64,000 nt of DNA. Source: Rhizobacter sp. AJA081-3. Its GTDB lineage: Bacteria; Pseudomonadota; Gammaproteobacteria; Burkholderiales; Burkholderiaceae_C. The DNA lies in contig NZ_CP059067.1 of NCBI RefSeq assembly GCF_017795745.1, positions 4,836,001-4,900,000 of the forward strand, given 5' to 3'. Positions 47,817 through 57,775 of the stretch are shown here, piece after piece. The notes under the pieces are model-generated. The model made no database searches. It was not told where the DNA came from and was given only the letters and a program-made list of their open reading frames with translations. The position numbers and the translations under genes were made by a program. Every line of letters begins with the position of its first letter. Within the stretch, counting starts at the first letter, position 1.

Positions 47817-50094
47817 GCGCCACCTGCGCCTCGGGGGCCGCGCGGTCCAGCCAGCGCCCGGCCTCGGCCGGCGACAGCGGCCGGGCGTACAGGTAACCCT
47901 GCATCACGTGGCAGCCGGCGGCCCGCAGCGCTTCCGACTGCGCCGCCGTCTCCACGCCCTCGGCGATCACGTCGAGCTCCAGCGTCGCCGCCAGGTCGCA
48001 GATCGCCTTGACCACCGCCGTGGCGTCGCGGGCGGGCAGCGGCTCGATCAGCGTGCGGTCGATCTTCACGGTGCGCAGCGGCAGGCTGCGCAGCATGTTC
48101 AGCGACGAGAAGCCGGTGCCGAAGTCGTCCAGCGCGACCTCGATGCCGTGCTCGCGCAGCTGCGCGATGCGGCCGCGCGCCTGCTCCATGTGCGTGACGG
48201 CCACGCTCTCGGTGATCTCCAGCGAGAGCAGGCCGGGCGGCACGCCGTGGCGATGCAGGGTGCGCAGCACGTCGTCGACGAAGCCGATGTCGAGCAGCTG
48301 CAGCGGCGAGACGTTCACCGCCACCGGCACGCCGTGGCCGAAGCGGCCGCGCCAGGCCACGAGCTGCGCGCAGGCCAGGTCGAGGATCAGCTTGCCGAGC
48401 TCGCGGATCATGCCGGTGCGCTCTGCCGCGGGAATGAACTGCAGCGGCGAGATGCGGCCGCCGCTGGGCGGATCCCAGCGCACGAGCGCCTCGAAGCCGA
48501 CCAGCACCGGCGGGCGCAGCGCGCTGCGGACCTCCACCTTGGGCTGGTAGACGAGGCTGAACTCCTCGTTCTTCAGGCCCGCGCGCAGCGCCTGCTCGGC
48601 CAGCAGCGTGGCGCCCGAGCCGCGCTCGAAACGCTCCTCGGCGAATTGCAGCGAGGTGCCGGGCGTGTGCTTGGCCTCGTGCATCGCCGCATTGGCCGCG
48701 CGCAGCAATGCCTCGGGGTCGCGCCCGTGCGCCGGGTGCAGGGCCACGCCCATCGACACGTCGAGAAAGAAGTCGTGCCCGGGCAACGCCACCGGTTGCG
48801 CCAGCAGCTCGCGCACGGCCTGCGCCACCCGGTGCGCCATGTGCTCGCTGTCCTGCGCCGGCGCGAGCAGGGCGAACTCGTCTTCGCCCAGGCGCATGGT
48901 CTCGGCGCGGCCCTGCAGTGTCGCCGCCAGGCTGGCGGCGAGCGCACGCAGCACCTCGTCGCCGAGCGAGTGGCCATGCGCCTCGTTGAAGAGCTTGAAG
49001 CGGTCGACATCGAGCAGCAGCAGGGCGAAGCCTTCGCCGGCCGCGCACATGTCGCGCAGCCTGGCCAGCAGCGCGCTGCGGTTGGGCAGGCCGGTCAGCT
49101 CGTCGTGGGTGGCCTGGTGCAGCATCGCCGCGGTGGCATCGTGCTGCGCAGTCTCGTCGCTGACGACCACCTGCTCGGCCGCCTCGCCGTCCCAGTCGAC
49201 ACGCCAGGCCGAGAAGCGCAGCCGGATCGGCGTGCCGTCGAAGCGGAAGCGCTCGCCCGACCAGTCGGCTCGCTGCAGCTCGCCGGACAGCAGCTGGCGG
49301 TGGCGCGCCCGGCCGATGGCGCGCTCGGCCTCCGGCATGGTCGCGTCGCGCCACCGCGTGCGCACGTCCTCCAGCGAGTTCAGCCCGTAGATGCGCAGCA
49401 ACGCCGGATTGGCATAAAGCAGCTGCTCGCCGCGCACCACGGCCACGCCCTGGTGCGAGTGTTCGGTCAGGCGCATGAATCGCTCGCGCGCCACCCGCGA
49501 GGCCTCGGCCGAGCGGCGGCCGGCCGCATGCAGCAACGTCAGGCCCATGCACAGCCGGATCAGCGCTGCGACGAGGGATTGGCGCTCCGCCACCGCATCG
49601 CCGAAGACGAACACCTGCACCGAGTTCAGCGCCAGCAGCACCAGCAGCAGCCCGGCCAGCCGCTCGGCACCGCCGCGGCCCCACAGCCAGGCCGCCGCCG
49701 CGGCACCGACCAGCACGTTCAGCCCGGCCGGCACCACCAGCGCCAGCGGCACGCCCACCGGCAGCAGCACCAGCCCAACGGCCAGCAACGCCAGGGCGCC
49801 GATGCGTCGCTGACGCGGCGTGAACGGCCGCTCGGCCAGGTGGCCCACGCCCACCGCCAGCAGCCCGGCCGACATCAGCGCCAACGCGACCAGCGCGGCC
49901 AGGCCCACGGTCTGCAGCCAGACTTCGGCCGCGTTCATCGCAGCATAGGCCGGGGGCAGGCCGGCATGCAGCAGGAAGGCCAGTCCGACCATGCGCAGGA
50001 AGGCCTGGCTGTTGTCGCGCTGCCAGGCCAGCAGCAAGGCCACGCCGAAGCTCAGGCTGACCGCGACGTTGAGCAGATAGACCGCGTTGTCCAC
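47800..50094 (-). CDS. Membrane GGDEF-EAL cyclic-di-GMP protein with PAS domain
   Basis: This is a 764-residue protein. Residues 1-195 hold about six hydrophobic helices forming a membrane sensor, followed by a PAS domain (about 205-315), a GGDEF domain (about 325-490) and an EAL domain (about 505-750). The GGDEF motif is the variant [13 protein letters not shown] catalytic motifs are intact: [34 protein letters not shown] and [19 protein letters not shown]. Phosphodiesterase activity is likely; cyclase activity is uncertain. It presumably tunes c-di-GMP-controlled behaviour. The signal is unknown. Confidence 0.92.
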   Translation of the reverse strand: MDNAVYLLNVAVSLSFGVALLLAWQRDNSQAFLRMVGLAFLLHAGLPPAYAAMNAAEVWLQTVGLAALVALALMSAGLLAVGVGHLAERPFTPRQRRIGALALLAVGLVLLPVGVPLALVVPAGLNVLVGAAAAAWLWGRGGAERLAGLLLVLLALNSVQVFVFGDAVAERQSLVAALIRLCMGLTLLHAAGRRSAEASRVARERFMRLTEHSHQGVAVVRGEQLLYANPALLRIYGLNSLEDVRTRWRDATMPEAERAIGRARHRQLLSGELQRADWSGERFRFDGTPIRLRFSAWRVDWDGEAAEQVVVSDETAQHDATAAMLHQATHDELTGLPNRSALLARLRDMCAAGEGFALLLLDVDRFKLFNEAHGHSLGDEVLRALAASLAATLQGRAETMRLGEDEFALLAPAQDSEHMAHRVAQAVRELLAQPVALPGHDFFLDVSMGVALHPAHGRDPEALLRAANAAMHEAKHTPGTSLQFAEERFERGSGATLLAEQALRAGLKNEEFSLVYQPKVEVRSALRPPVLVGFEALVRWDPPSGGRISPLQFIPAAERTGMIRELGKLILDLACAQLVAWRGRFGHGVPVAVNVSPLQLLDIGFVDDVLRTLHRHGVPPGLLSLEITESVAVTHMEQARGRIAQLREHGIEVALDDFGTGFSSLNMLRSLPLRTVKIDRTLIEPLPARDATAVVKAICDLAATLELDVIAEGVETAAQSEALRAAGCHVMQGYLYARPLSPAEAGRWLDRAAPEAQVALRPIR

Positions 50095-50104
50095 AGGCGG
50101 GGCG

Positions 50105-51784
50105 TCAGCGACGCTCCTGCGCGATCCACTGCGCCGCGCGCTCGGCGATCATCAGCGTGGGCGAATTGGTGTTGCCGCTGGTGATGGTGGGCATCACGCT
50201 GGCGTCGGCCACGCGCAGGCCCTGCACGCCGTGCACGCGCAGCCGTGCGTCGACCACCGCCATCGGGTCGCTCGCCGGCCCCATCTTCGCGGTGCCCACC
50301 GGGTGGAAGATGGTGGTGCCGATGTCACCGGCCAGCCGCGCCAGCTCCGCGTCGGTCTGGAACTGCACGCCCGGCTTCACTTCGCGCGGCTGGTACTTCG
50401 ACAGCGCCGGCTGCGCGACGATGCGCCGTGTCAGGCGCAGCGACTCGGCGGCGATGAGCCGGTCTTCGTCGGTGGACAGGTAGTTCGGCGCGATGCTCGG
50501 CGCATCGCTGCTGTTCGCCGTGCGGATGCGCACCGCGCCGCGGCTGGCCGGGTTGAGGTTGCACACGCTGGCGGTGAAGGCCGGATAGCGGTGCAGCGGC
50601 TGGCCGAAGGCGTCGAGAGACAGCGGCTGCACGTGGTACTCGAGGTTGGCATGCGGCTGGCCCGGGTCGCTGCGCGTGAAGGCGCCCAGCTGCGAGGGCG
50701 CCATGCTCATCGGCCCGCTGCGCTTGAACAGGTACTCCAGGCCGATGCGCGCCTTGCCCCACCAGGAGTTGGCCAGCGTGTTCAGCGTCGTCACGCCGTC
50801 GACCTGGAACACCGCGCGGATCTGCAGGTGGTCTTGCAGGTTCTCGCCGACGCCGGGCAGCTCGTGCTCGACAGCGATGCCGTGCTCGCGAAGCAGCGGC
50901 GCCGGGCCGATGCCCGAGAGCTGCAGGATCTGCGGCGTGCCGATGGCGCCGGTGGCCAGGATCACCTCGCCGCCCTCGCGCAGCCGCGCCTGCACGGGCG
51001 TGCCGCCGCCGTGCGGCATCACCTCGATGCCCACGGCGCGGCGACTGCCGTCCCAGGATCCCTCGGCTTCGTTGTGAGCCAGCAGCAGGCGCGAGATGTG
51101 CGCGCCGGTCCACACCTGCAGGTTGTCGCGCTCCTGCACCGGGCGCAGGAAGGCCTTGGTGGCGTTCCAGCGCACGCCGGCGCGCTGGTTGACCTCGAAG
51201 TAGCCCACGCCTTCGTTGTCGCCGCGGTTGAAGTCGTCGCTGGCCGGGATGCCGGCCTGCTGCGCGGCCTGCGCGAAGGCGTCGAGGATCTCCCAGCGCA
51301 GGCGCTGCTTCTCGACGCGCCATTCGCCGCCCTGGCGCGCACCGCTCTCGTCGAACCCGGGCGCAGCGTGGAAGGCGTCGGCGCCCTTGTGGAAGTCCTC
51401 GTGGCGCAGGAAGTAGGGCAGGCACTCGTCCCAGCTCCAGCCTTCGTTGCCCAGCGCGCCCCAGTGGTCGTAGTCGCGCGCCTGGCCGCGCATGTAGATC
51501 ATGCCGTTGATGCTGCTGCAGCCGCCCAGCACCTTGCCACGCGGGTAGCGAAGCGAACGGCCGTTCAGGCCCGCGTCGGGCTCGGTGGCGTAGAGCCAAT
51601 CGGTGCGCGGGTTGCCGATGCAGTACAGGTAGCCGACCGGGATGTGCACCCACAGGTAGTCGTCGTTGCCCCCGGCCTCGACCAGCAGCACCCGCTTGCT
51701 CTCGTCAGCGCTCAGGCGGTTGGCCAGCAGGCAGCCGGCCGTGCCGGCACCGCAGACGATGTAGTCGTATCGCGTCTCGCTCAT
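50105..51784 (-). CDS. GMC-family FAD oxidoreductase (choline/alcohol dehydrogenase type)
   Basis: From ATG 51784 the protein has 559 residues. The FAD dinucleotide fold is at the start ([20 protein letters not shown]). The GMC signature is [20 protein letters not shown], with the second signature in [18 protein letters not shown]. The C-terminal active-site pair is near [16 protein letters not shown] and [16 protein letters not shown]. Family members oxidise choline, alcohols or aromatic alcohols. No betaine genes are adjacent, so a choline role is not supported. It follows the MFS gene by 43 bases. Confidence 0.93.
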   Translation of the reverse strand: MSETRYDYIVCGAGTAGCLLANRLSADESKRVLLVEAGGNDDYLWVHIPVGYLYCIGNPRTDWLYATEPDAGLNGRSLRYPRGKVLGGCSSINGMIYMRGQARDYDHWGALGNEGWSWDECLPYFLRHEDFHKGADAFHAAPGFDESGARQGGEWRVEKQRLRWEILDAFAQAAQQAGIPASDDFNRGDNEGVGYFEVNQRAGVRWNATKAFLRPVQERDNLQVWTGAHISRLLLAHNEAEGSWDGSRRAVGIEVMPHGGGTPVQARLREGGEVILATGAIGTPQILQLSGIGPAPLLREHGIAVEHELPGVGENLQDHLQIRAVFQVDGVTTLNTLANSWWGKARIGLEYLFKRSGPMSMAPSQLGAFTRSDPGQPHANLEYHVQPLSLDAFGQPLHRYPAFTASVCNLNPASRGAVRIRTANSSDAPSIAPNYLSTDEDRLIAAESLRLTRRIVAQPALSKYQPREVKPGVQFQTDAELARLAGDIGTTIFHPVGTAKMGPASDPMAVVDARLRVHGVQGLRVADASVMPTITSGNTNSPTLMIAERAAQWIAQERR

Positions 51785-51827
51785 CCCTGCCCTCGTGTTC
51801 TGGGCGCGATGATACGGAGAAGCCCGT

Positions 51828-53009
51828 TCAGCGCGGCGTCGCGGCACGCGCCGCCGAATCGGTCTCGCCGGGCCACAGCGCCGCCGCGCTGGCCAGCAGG
51901 CAGGCGGCCGCCAGCAGCTGCGGGTAGCGCAGAGCATCGCCGCCCGCGCTGCCGAACCACTTGACCGTGAAGGGGCCGATCAACTGGCCGGCCGCGAAGG
52001 CCGCGGTCATCGCGGCGATCAACCGCGGTGCGCCGGGTCCGGCGAGCCGCCGCGCCTCCTGCATGGCGGCCATCGTCATCACCATGAACGTGCCTCCGAC
52101 ACACACCGCGCACACCAGCAGCCCCGCCAGGCTCGGCCACATCGCCGCTGCGAGCAGCCCGGCCGCCATCACGCCCTGCGACACCGCCCACAGCCGCCGC
52201 GGCGGTACCTCGCGGAACAGCGCCGAGGCCAGCAGCGTCGACAGGGCCGCCGCCAGGCCGAAGGCCGGCCACACCCAGCCGAACAGCGCCGGGTCGGGCA
52301 CGAGCACGCGCGCCTGCGCCGGCAGGAAGGTGGCCGGCACGATGTAGCCGAAGCCGAACAGGCCGTAGCAGACCACCAGCCGCCAGCCCGCCGCCCTGAT
52401 CGGCGACGGAACGTCGGCGCCGCGCGCGCCGGCTTCGCTGCGCGCGGGCAGGGCCCACCACGCCGCGGTCGCGACGAGCGCGCTCGCGCTGCCCAGCAAC
52501 AGCCAGGTCGGCGCCGGCGCCAGGCCCGCCGTGCCGGCGGCCAGGCCGACCAGCCCGGCCGCGGCGATGCCGGTGCCCACGCCGGCAAACAACACGCCGG
52601 CGAGGCTGGAGCGGCCCTGCGCCGCCAGCGTCGTCAAGGCCCAGGCCGACACACCGACCAGCACGCAGGCGCTGGCCACGCCGGCGCCGAAGCGCAGCAG
52701 CAGCCAGGATGCGAATCCGAGCGGAAGGCCCATCGCCAGGGTCAGCACGGCCACGGCCGCCAGCCCCCAGCGCGCTGCCTGCAGCGGCGGCGGCGGAAAG
52801 AAGGCGCAGATCAGCGCGCCGACGAGGTAGCCGAAGTAGTTGATCGCGGCCAGCCAGGCGCCCTGCGGCAGGTCGAGCAGGCCCGCGGCCTGCATCAGCG
52901 GCAGCATCGGCGTGAAGGCGAAGCGGCCGACACCCATCGCCGATGCCAGGCCGGCCAGGCCGACCGCCGTGGCCAGCGCCGCGCTGGACCCGTCTCGCGC
53001 CTCCCGCAT
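51828..53009 (-). CDS. YbfB/YjiJ-family MFS transporter
   Basis: From ATG 53009 the protein has 393 residues. Twelve helices are readable from the hydrophobic pattern. The family-typical start is GLASAMGVGRFAFTPMLPLM, followed by AAINYFGYLVGALICAFF. The substrate is unknown for the family. It lies 8 bases after the MarC stop and 43 bases before the GMC oxidoreductase on the same strand, so these three may share a transcript. Confidence 0.88.
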   Translation of the reverse strand: MREARDGSSAALATAVGLAGLASAMGVGRFAFTPMLPLMQAAGLLDLPQGAWLAAINYFGYLVGALICAFFPPPPLQAARWGLAAVAVLTLAMGLPLGFASWLLLRFGAGVASACVLVGVSAWALTTLAAQGRSSLAGVLFAGVGTGIAAAGLVGLAAGTAGLAPAPTWLLLGSASALVATAAWWALPARSEAGARGADVPSPIRAAGWRLVVCYGLFGFGYIVPATFLPAQARVLVPDPALFGWVWPAFGLAAALSTLLASALFREVPPRRLWAVSQGVMAAGLLAAAMWPSLAGLLVCAVCVGGTFMVMTMAAMQEARRLAGPGAPRLIAAMTAAFAAGQLIGPFTVKWFGSAGGDALRYPQLLAAACLLASAAALWPGETDSAARAATPR

Positions 53010-53017
53010 CGCCGGGC

Positions 53018-53656
53018 TCAGCGTGCGGTCGCGACCAGCGCCGGGAACAGCTTGACCAGCCCGTCGCTCATCACCTCGACCGCCAGCGCGGCCAGGATCA
53101 GGCCCATCAGCCGCGTCATCACGTTGATGCCGGTCTTGCCCAGCACCTTGGCGATGCGCCCGGACAGGCTGAATGCCACCCACACCGCCAGCCCGATGAC
53201 GACACCGTAGCCCACCAGCACGGCGAGCTCCCACCAGTGGCGCGTCTTGTCGGCGTAGATGACCATGGTGGAGATGGTCGCCGGGCCGGTGAGCAGCGGA
53301 ATGGTCAGTGGCACGATGGCGATGCTGTCGCCAGCGTCGACCTTGGTGTCGCCGTCGTTGACGTCTTCCTTGCGGCCCTCGGCCGGTTGGGCGTTGAGCA
53401 TCTGCAGCGACGAGATCAGCAGCAGCATGCCGCCGCCGACCTGGAAAGACGCCAGCGAGATGCCGAAGAACTCGATGATCTTGATCCCGGCCAGTGCGCT
53501 CACCGCGATGACGCAGAAGGCGCTGAAGGCGGCCACCCGGATGGTGCGTTGCCGCTGCTCGCGGCTGAACCCCTGGGTGAAATGGATGAAGAAAGGGATA
53601 ACCCCGATCGGGTTGACGATGGCCAGCAGCGCAATCAGCGGCTTGAAGAGATCCAT
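53018..53656 (-). CDS. MarC/UPF0056-family integral membrane protein
   Basis: This 212-residue protein has six predicted helices. Family signatures are LLAIVNPIGVIPFFIHFTQG at the N-terminus, the central VPLTIPLLTGPATISTMVI, and LMGLILAALAVEVMSDGLVK near the C-terminus. The central cytoplasmic loop is charged (EGRKEDVNDGDTKVD). The family's function is unsettled; some members are annotated as neutral amino-acid transporters. It is divergent from the RNA-binding protein gene. Confidence 0.92.
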   Translation of the reverse strand: MDLFKPLIALLAIVNPIGVIPFFIHFTQGFSREQRQRTIRVAAFSAFCVIAVSALAGIKIIEFFGISLASFQVGGGMLLLISSLQMLNAQPAEGRKEDVNDGDTKVDAGDSIAIVPLTIPLLTGPATISTMVIYADKTRHWWELAVLVGYGVVIGLAVWVAFSLSGRIAKVLGKTGINVMTRLMGLILAALAVEVMSDGLVKLFPALVATAR

Positions 53657-53746
53657 CCGTGCATCGTAGTGCCGCGCTGGCCGGGCCGCCGAGGGGCGGC
53701 GCCGGCGACCCTCAGCCCGAAAACAACACTTTCTGCCGTGAATCGA

Positions 53747-53765
53747 TGCGCAGTTTTGCGCAGTT
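53747..53765 (+). repeat. Paired 9-bp direct repeat in the RRM gene leader/promoter region
   Basis: TGCGCAGTT occurs at 53747-53755 and again at 53757-53765. Each contains the palindrome TGCGCA, so the two can also pair as a small hairpin. A TATATT -10-like box at 53770-53775 lies just downstream. The 214-base gap 53657-53870 has no gene and must hold the promoters for marC and the RRM gene. Confidence 0.4.
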
Positions 53766-53870
53766 CACTTATATTCGCCAGTCTGTGTATGGACGCGGCG
53801 CCTTCGCTTGAATGGTTCACGATGGGTAGAAGCTCCACATGGTCTGTAGGAAATGGAAAGGGGCTCTCCC

Positions 53871-54389
53871 ATGGGCAACAAACTCTACGTCGGTAACCTC
53901 GCCTATTCGATCCGTGATGAGGATCTTCAACAGTCGTTCTCGCAGTTCGGCACGGTGACCTCGGCAAAGGTCATGATGGATCGCGACACCGGTCGCTCGA
54001 AGGGCTTCGGCTTCGTCGAGATGGGCTCGGATGCCGAGGCTCAATCGGCCATCAACGGCATGAACGGCCAACCGCTCCAGGGCCGCGCGCTCGTCGTCAA
54101 CGAGGCCCGCCCGCGCGAAGAGCGTCCGGGCGGCTTCGGCGGCGGCGGTGGCGGCCGCTCCGGTGGCGGCGGTGGCTACGGCGGTGGTGGCGGCTACGGC
54201 GGCGGTGGTGGCAGTGGCGGCGGTTACGGCGGTGGCGGCGGTGGCCGCTCCGGCGGTGGCGGCGGCTACGGTGGTGGTGGCGGTGGCCGCTCCGGCGGTG
54301 GCGGCGGCTACGGCGGTGGCGGCGGTGGCCGCTCCGGCGGTGGCGGCGGCAGCTACGGCAGCGGCGGCGGAAGCCGCGGCGGCTACTGA
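53871..54389 (+). CDS. Glycine-rich RRM RNA-binding protein
   Basis: This is a 172-residue protein. One RNA recognition motif occupies residues 1-82, with RNP2 LYVGNL and RNP1 SKGFGFVEM intact. The C-terminal half is almost pure Gly with regularly spaced Arg-Ser and Tyr (GGGGRSGGGGGYGG units). The layout resembles bacterial cold-inducible RRM proteins and plant glycine-rich RNA-binding proteins. It probably binds RNA as a chaperone and may condense through the Gly/Tyr/Arg tail. An upstream leader and a strong terminator downstream suggest single-gene transcription. Confidence 0.93.
   Translation: MGNKLYVGNLAYSIRDEDLQQSFSQFGTVTSAKVMMDRDTGRSKGFGFVEMGSDAEAQSAINGMNGQPLQGRALVVNEARPREERPGGFGGGGGGRSGGGGGYGGGGGYGGGGGSGGGYGGGGGGRSGGGGGYGGGGGGRSGGGGGYGGGGGGRSGGGGGSYGSGGGSRGGY
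54132..54386 (+). repeat. Gly-rich tandem repeat coding for the RRM protein tail
   Basis: Repeats of GGC/GGT codons with interspersed CGC TCC and TAC build three or four near-identical units of about 48 bases, for example around 54234, 54285 and 54324. The units are in frame, so slippage would change the tail length without breaking the protein. Confidence 0.85.
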
Positions 54390-54415
54390 CAGCAGCCAGT
54401 CACGTTCGGCAAGAA

Positions 54416-54445
54416 GGGCGGGTGCGAAAGCACGCCGCCCTTTTT
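54416..54445 (+). terminator. Intrinsic terminator after the RRM gene
   Basis: GGGCGG-GTGC, a GAAA tetraloop, then GCAC-G-CCGCCC form a stem with one bulged base, followed by TTTTTC. It lies 26 bases after the RRM stop and touches the end of the convergent barrel-protein gene. Confidence 0.85.
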
Positions 54446-56757
54446 CATGAGCCGAACTCGAACGAGGCCTTCACGAAGAGCTCGCTCTCGCTGCGGCGCG
54501 GCGCGCCCGGTGCGGGCCGTTCGGTCTGGCGGCTGATGCCCGTGCTGAGGCTGCGGCCCAGGCCGAAGCGGCGCTGGAACACGATCGAGGTGCTCTGCCC
54601 GCGCAGGTCGGCCGGCGCCGGCAGCTCGCCGGTGCCGTAACGCACGAAGCGCGTGCCCTGCCAGACCGCGCGCAGCGAGTCGCGCGCATCGAAGTGCAGC
54701 ACGCCCAGCCATTGCAGCGCCGTGTCGGCCAGCGCGCGGCGGCCGTCGGGCGCGTCGATGAAGTTCTGCTCCAGACGCTGCTCGGACTCGACCCACCAGC
54801 GCGGGCCGATCGGTGCGCGCAGGTTCAGCTCGAACAGCGCGCGCAGGCCACGGCCGACACGGTCGGCCTCGACATCGAGCCGCTGGCCGATCGTGCTTTG
54901 AAGGTGCAGCTTGGTGAGCCAGGGCGCCGGGTTGACGCTGTAGTTGATCTCCACTGCGCGCATGGAGTGCAGCGGCGCATCGCTGCGCGCCCGCTCGGCG
55001 TCGAACTGCAGTTGCACCGAGGCCTCGGTGTTGCGCGACGCGACCAGCCAGATGCCCGGGTGCACGTAGCGCCCGATGGTCTGCCCGCCGGGCACGCCGG
55101 CGTCGGCCAGCGTGCTCTTGTGCTGCAGCCACACGTAGGTCTCGAACTCGTGGGCCCGGAAGCCGAGCGGCCCCGGCACCTGGACTTCGCCCCAGCGACG
55201 GATCAGCTCGGTCTGCAGGACGCGCGCACCGGCCTGCTCGACGAAGCCGTTGTCGTTGCGGAATTTCGGGCTGACCTCGGTCGCCTCCGCAGTGAAGTTC
55301 CAGCCGGGCACGCGCATCCACCACGCGGCGTTCAGGTGGTGCCCGCTCTGGCCGGGCCCGCCGGCATCGTCATGGCTGCGCGAGGCCATCGCGCGGGCGC
55401 GGAACTGCTGCTCCTCGTCGGGCCGCCAGACCAGGTCCGCCCCTGCGACGCGGTTGCTGGCACCCGCGGTCTCGTCGCGTTGCGACAGCAGTGCACCGGC
55501 GCTGTACTGCTCGCCGTGCCAGCGCCCGCGCAGCAGCGTGGCCTGCGAACGGCGGTCCTGCAGCAGCACGTCGGTGGCGAAGGGGCCGGGGCGCAACAGC
55601 AGGCCGCCGCCGTCGTCGCGCAGCGTCAGCGCCGTCGCATCGGCTTGCACGCCGCGCCAGGTGGCGCGCAGGCCCCAGCCCGGGTCGGTGATCGAGCGCG
55701 AATAGAAGGCCGCCAGCGGCAGGTCGAGCACGTCGGTGCTCTCGAGGAAGAACGGCCGCTTCTCCGGCACGCTCAGCGCGAAGCGGGTGTTGCCGGCGAG
55801 CTGCGGCACGTCGAGTTCGACCTGCGAGAAGTCGGGGTTCAGCGTCGCGTCGAACACCCAGTCGGCACGCGGACGCCACTTGATCTCGGCGCCGAGCGCG
55901 CCGCGCGAGGCGCGCTCGCTCGACACACCATCGCTGCGGCGTGTCGAGCGCAGCGTCAGCTCCGGCCGCATCGACAGCAGCGCATGCGAGCGCACGCGCT
56001 CGGCGATGTCTTCCAGCCCGGCGATGGGCTGCAATTCGGCGATGAAGTTCAGCGCGTCCTTGGTCAGCGGCGCGCTCAGCATCAGCATGCTGGACTCGCG
56101 CGGGATGCCGCGCGTGGCCATGATGCGCCACGGCGCGCCGCCTTCGTAGGGGTAGCGCAGCGTCATCAGCGGCAGGCGCAGCTCGACGCTGTAGCCGTCG
56201 GCAAGGCGCTGCGCTGCAGCCTCGACTTCGAAGTCCGGCGAGAAATCCTCGGTGTCGGTCGCGGCGATGAACATGCCGTCGGCGACCACGCCCGCCGCGT
56301 TGACGCGCACGAATTGCGCCGAGCGCCGCGTGCCCACCGGGTCGATCACTACCGAGACGAAGTCCTGGTCGCGGCGCACCTGGTCGCGCCGCATCAGCGG
56401 CGCGCGGATCTCCTCGGGCCGCGGGTCCCAGGCACGGATGCCGACCACCAGCGCATGCTCCTCGACGACGATCTGCATCGTCGTGCGGTAGCCCTCGGGC
56501 ACGGGTTGGCGGTCCCGCGGCAGGTACTGCACGAAGGCGTCGTGCACCGGCGCCGTCTGCCAGGGGGCTTCGTCCAGGCGGCCGTCGATGCGCAGCGGCG
56601 GCGTCTCGGGCGGCGGCCGCAGCGCGCGTGGCTGCGCGCCGGCGGGGTAGAAGGAGGGCGACGGCGTCTGCGCGACGACCGTCAAGCTCATGGCAGCCAC
56701 GGCACAACTCACCAGCAGGCGCCAGGCGCGAAGGCGGCGCGGGGGAAACTCTCTCAT
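54445..56757 (-). CDS. DUF5916-type outer-membrane protein with CBM9-like N-terminal domain
   Basis: From ATG 56757 the protein has 770 residues. A signal peptide is visible (MREFPPRRLRAWRLLVSCAV, cleavage after VAQ). Residues 50-230 match the carbohydrate-binding family 9-like fold (PPLRIDGRLDEAPWQTAPVH). After it comes the DUF5916 hallmark FSQVELDVPQLAGNTRFALS then VPEKRPFFLEST. The rest alternates as expected for a large beta-barrel. The last residues end in ASFEFGS, not the usual terminal Phe, though Phe is near. The substrate is unknown. A mini-ORF with a perfect ribosome site lies in its leader. Confidence 0.82.
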   Translation of the reverse strand: MREFPPRRLRAWRLLVSCAVAAMSLTVVAQTPSPSFYPAGAQPRALRPPPETPPLRIDGRLDEAPWQTAPVHDAFVQYLPRDRQPVPEGYRTTMQIVVEEHALVVGIRAWDPRPEEIRAPLMRRDQVRRDQDFVSVVIDPVGTRRSAQFVRVNAAGVVADGMFIAATDTEDFSPDFEVEAAAQRLADGYSVELRLPLMTLRYPYEGGAPWRIMATRGIPRESSMLMLSAPLTKDALNFIAELQPIAGLEDIAERVRSHALLSMRPELTLRSTRRSDGVSSERASRGALGAEIKWRPRADWVFDATLNPDFSQVELDVPQLAGNTRFALSVPEKRPFFLESTDVLDLPLAAFYSRSITDPGWGLRATWRGVQADATALTLRDDGGGLLLRPGPFATDVLLQDRRSQATLLRGRWHGEQYSAGALLSQRDETAGASNRVAGADLVWRPDEEQQFRARAMASRSHDDAGGPGQSGHHLNAAWWMRVPGWNFTAEATEVSPKFRNDNGFVEQAGARVLQTELIRRWGEVQVPGPLGFRAHEFETYVWLQHKSTLADAGVPGGQTIGRYVHPGIWLVASRNTEASVQLQFDAERARSDAPLHSMRAVEINYSVNPAPWLTKLHLQSTIGQRLDVEADRVGRGLRALFELNLRAPIGPRWWVESEQRLEQNFIDAPDGRRALADTALQWLGVLHFDARDSLRAVWQGTRFVRYGTGELPAPADLRGQSTSIVFQRRFGLGRSLSTGISRQTERPAPGAPRRSESELFVKASFEFGS

Positions 56758-56888
56758 GTCGAACTCTCGCGTGCGGGCGCCCACGCAGGCTCGTGGCCGC
56801 GCGGCGCCGGGATCATCGATGGACCGCGCGCGATGCGGCGGTCAATGGGGGCCGGGAGGGTTGGTGAGACCGGGCCCGGCCGGGGCCA

Positions 56889-56912
56889 TCAGGCGTTGCG
56901 AATGTCAGTCAT
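56889..56912 (-). CDS. Seven-residue leader mini-ORF (MTDIRNA) upstream of the barrel-protein gene
   Basis: On the minus strand a perfect Shine-Dalgarno AAGGAGG (56918-56924) stands 5 bases before ATG. It is followed by seven codons and TGA. That stop overlaps a second ATG (TGATGG), opening a 15-codon frame. It is 131 bases upstream of the barrel-protein start. A ribosome site this strong is rare in the window, which argues that the peptide is translated. Its role is unknown. The rest of 56758-56988 shows no other gene. Confidence 0.35.
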   Translation of the reverse strand: MTDIRNA

Positions 56913-56988
56913 GGGAGCCTCCTTGTCGCGGACGCTTGTGAAGCGCCTTGGCGACCGCGCCGTGCGGTGGCCGCGAGTGTAGGCGGGC

Positions 56989-57768
56989 TCATTCGCCTTG
57001 TCGATGCTTGCGTGGCCGCCCGGCCAGCACGCGGTCGAACAGCGCATTGGGCAACAGGCGCAGCAGCTTGGCGACGATGCCCATCTGCCACGGGATGACG
57101 CGGTAGCTGGTGCCGGCGCGGATGGCCTCGAAGGCCTGGTCGGCGAAGTCTTCGGCGGTCATCAGGAAGGGCATGCTGTAGCGGTTCTCGCGCGTCAGCG
57201 GTGTGTCGATGTAGCCGGGCAGCAGCGTGACGACGCGCACAGCGTCGGGTCGCATCTCGCCGCGCAGGCTTTCACAGTAGCTGATCACCGCCGATTTGCT
57301 CGAGCAGTAGGCGCCGTGCCCGGGCAGGCCGCGGATGCCCGCCACACTGGCGATGCCCACCAGCGTGCCGCTGCGGCGCCGGCGCATCGCGCGCATGAAC
57401 GGGTGGAAGGTCGCGGCCACGCCGATCACGTTGGTCTCGTAGGTGGCGCGCATCACCTCGAGGTCGTCGAAGATTTCGGTGTCGATGCCCACGCTGATGC
57501 CGGCGTTGGCGATCACCACGTCGGGCACGCCCTGCGCGGCGATGCAGGCACGGCCGGCGGCCTCGATGGCTGCCAGGTCGCGCACGTCGGCCGCATAGAC
57601 GCCGGCGTCGGCCTCGCTGCAGCCCTGCGCCGTGGCCCAGGCGCGCACCTCGGCCTCGCGGCGCGCCACGAGTGCGAGCCGATAACCCGCTCGCCGGAAT
57701 CTGGCGGCCAGCGCCTGGCCGATGCCGCTGGAGGCGCCGGTGATGAAGACGAGTGGTGCAGCGTTCAC
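56989..57768 (-). CDS. Short-chain dehydrogenase/reductase (SDR)
   Basis: This 259-residue protein has the NAD(P) motif FITGASSGIGQALA (TGxxxGIG, residues 9-22), the structural VIANAG, and the catalytic Tyr and Lys in GAYCSSKSAVISYCES. The length fits classical SDRs. The C-terminal ARG/LYS-rich tail follows a hydrophobic stretch, suggesting peripheral membrane association. It lies 7 bases after lptC and is probably co-transcribed with kdsC and lptC. The substrate is unknown. Confidence 0.9.
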   Translation of the reverse strand: MNAAPLVFITGASSGIGQALAARFRRAGYRLALVARREAEVRAWATAQGCSEADAGVYAADVRDLAAIEAAGRACIAAQGVPDVVIANAGISVGIDTEIFDDLEVMRATYETNVIGVAATFHPFMRAMRRRRSGTLVGIASVAGIRGLPGHGAYCSSKSAVISYCESLRGEMRPDAVRVVTLLPGYIDTPLTRENRYSMPFLMTAEDFADQAFEAIRAGTSYRVIPWQMGIVAKLLRLLPNALFDRVLAGRPRKHRQGE

Positions 57769-57775
57769 GCGGCCC

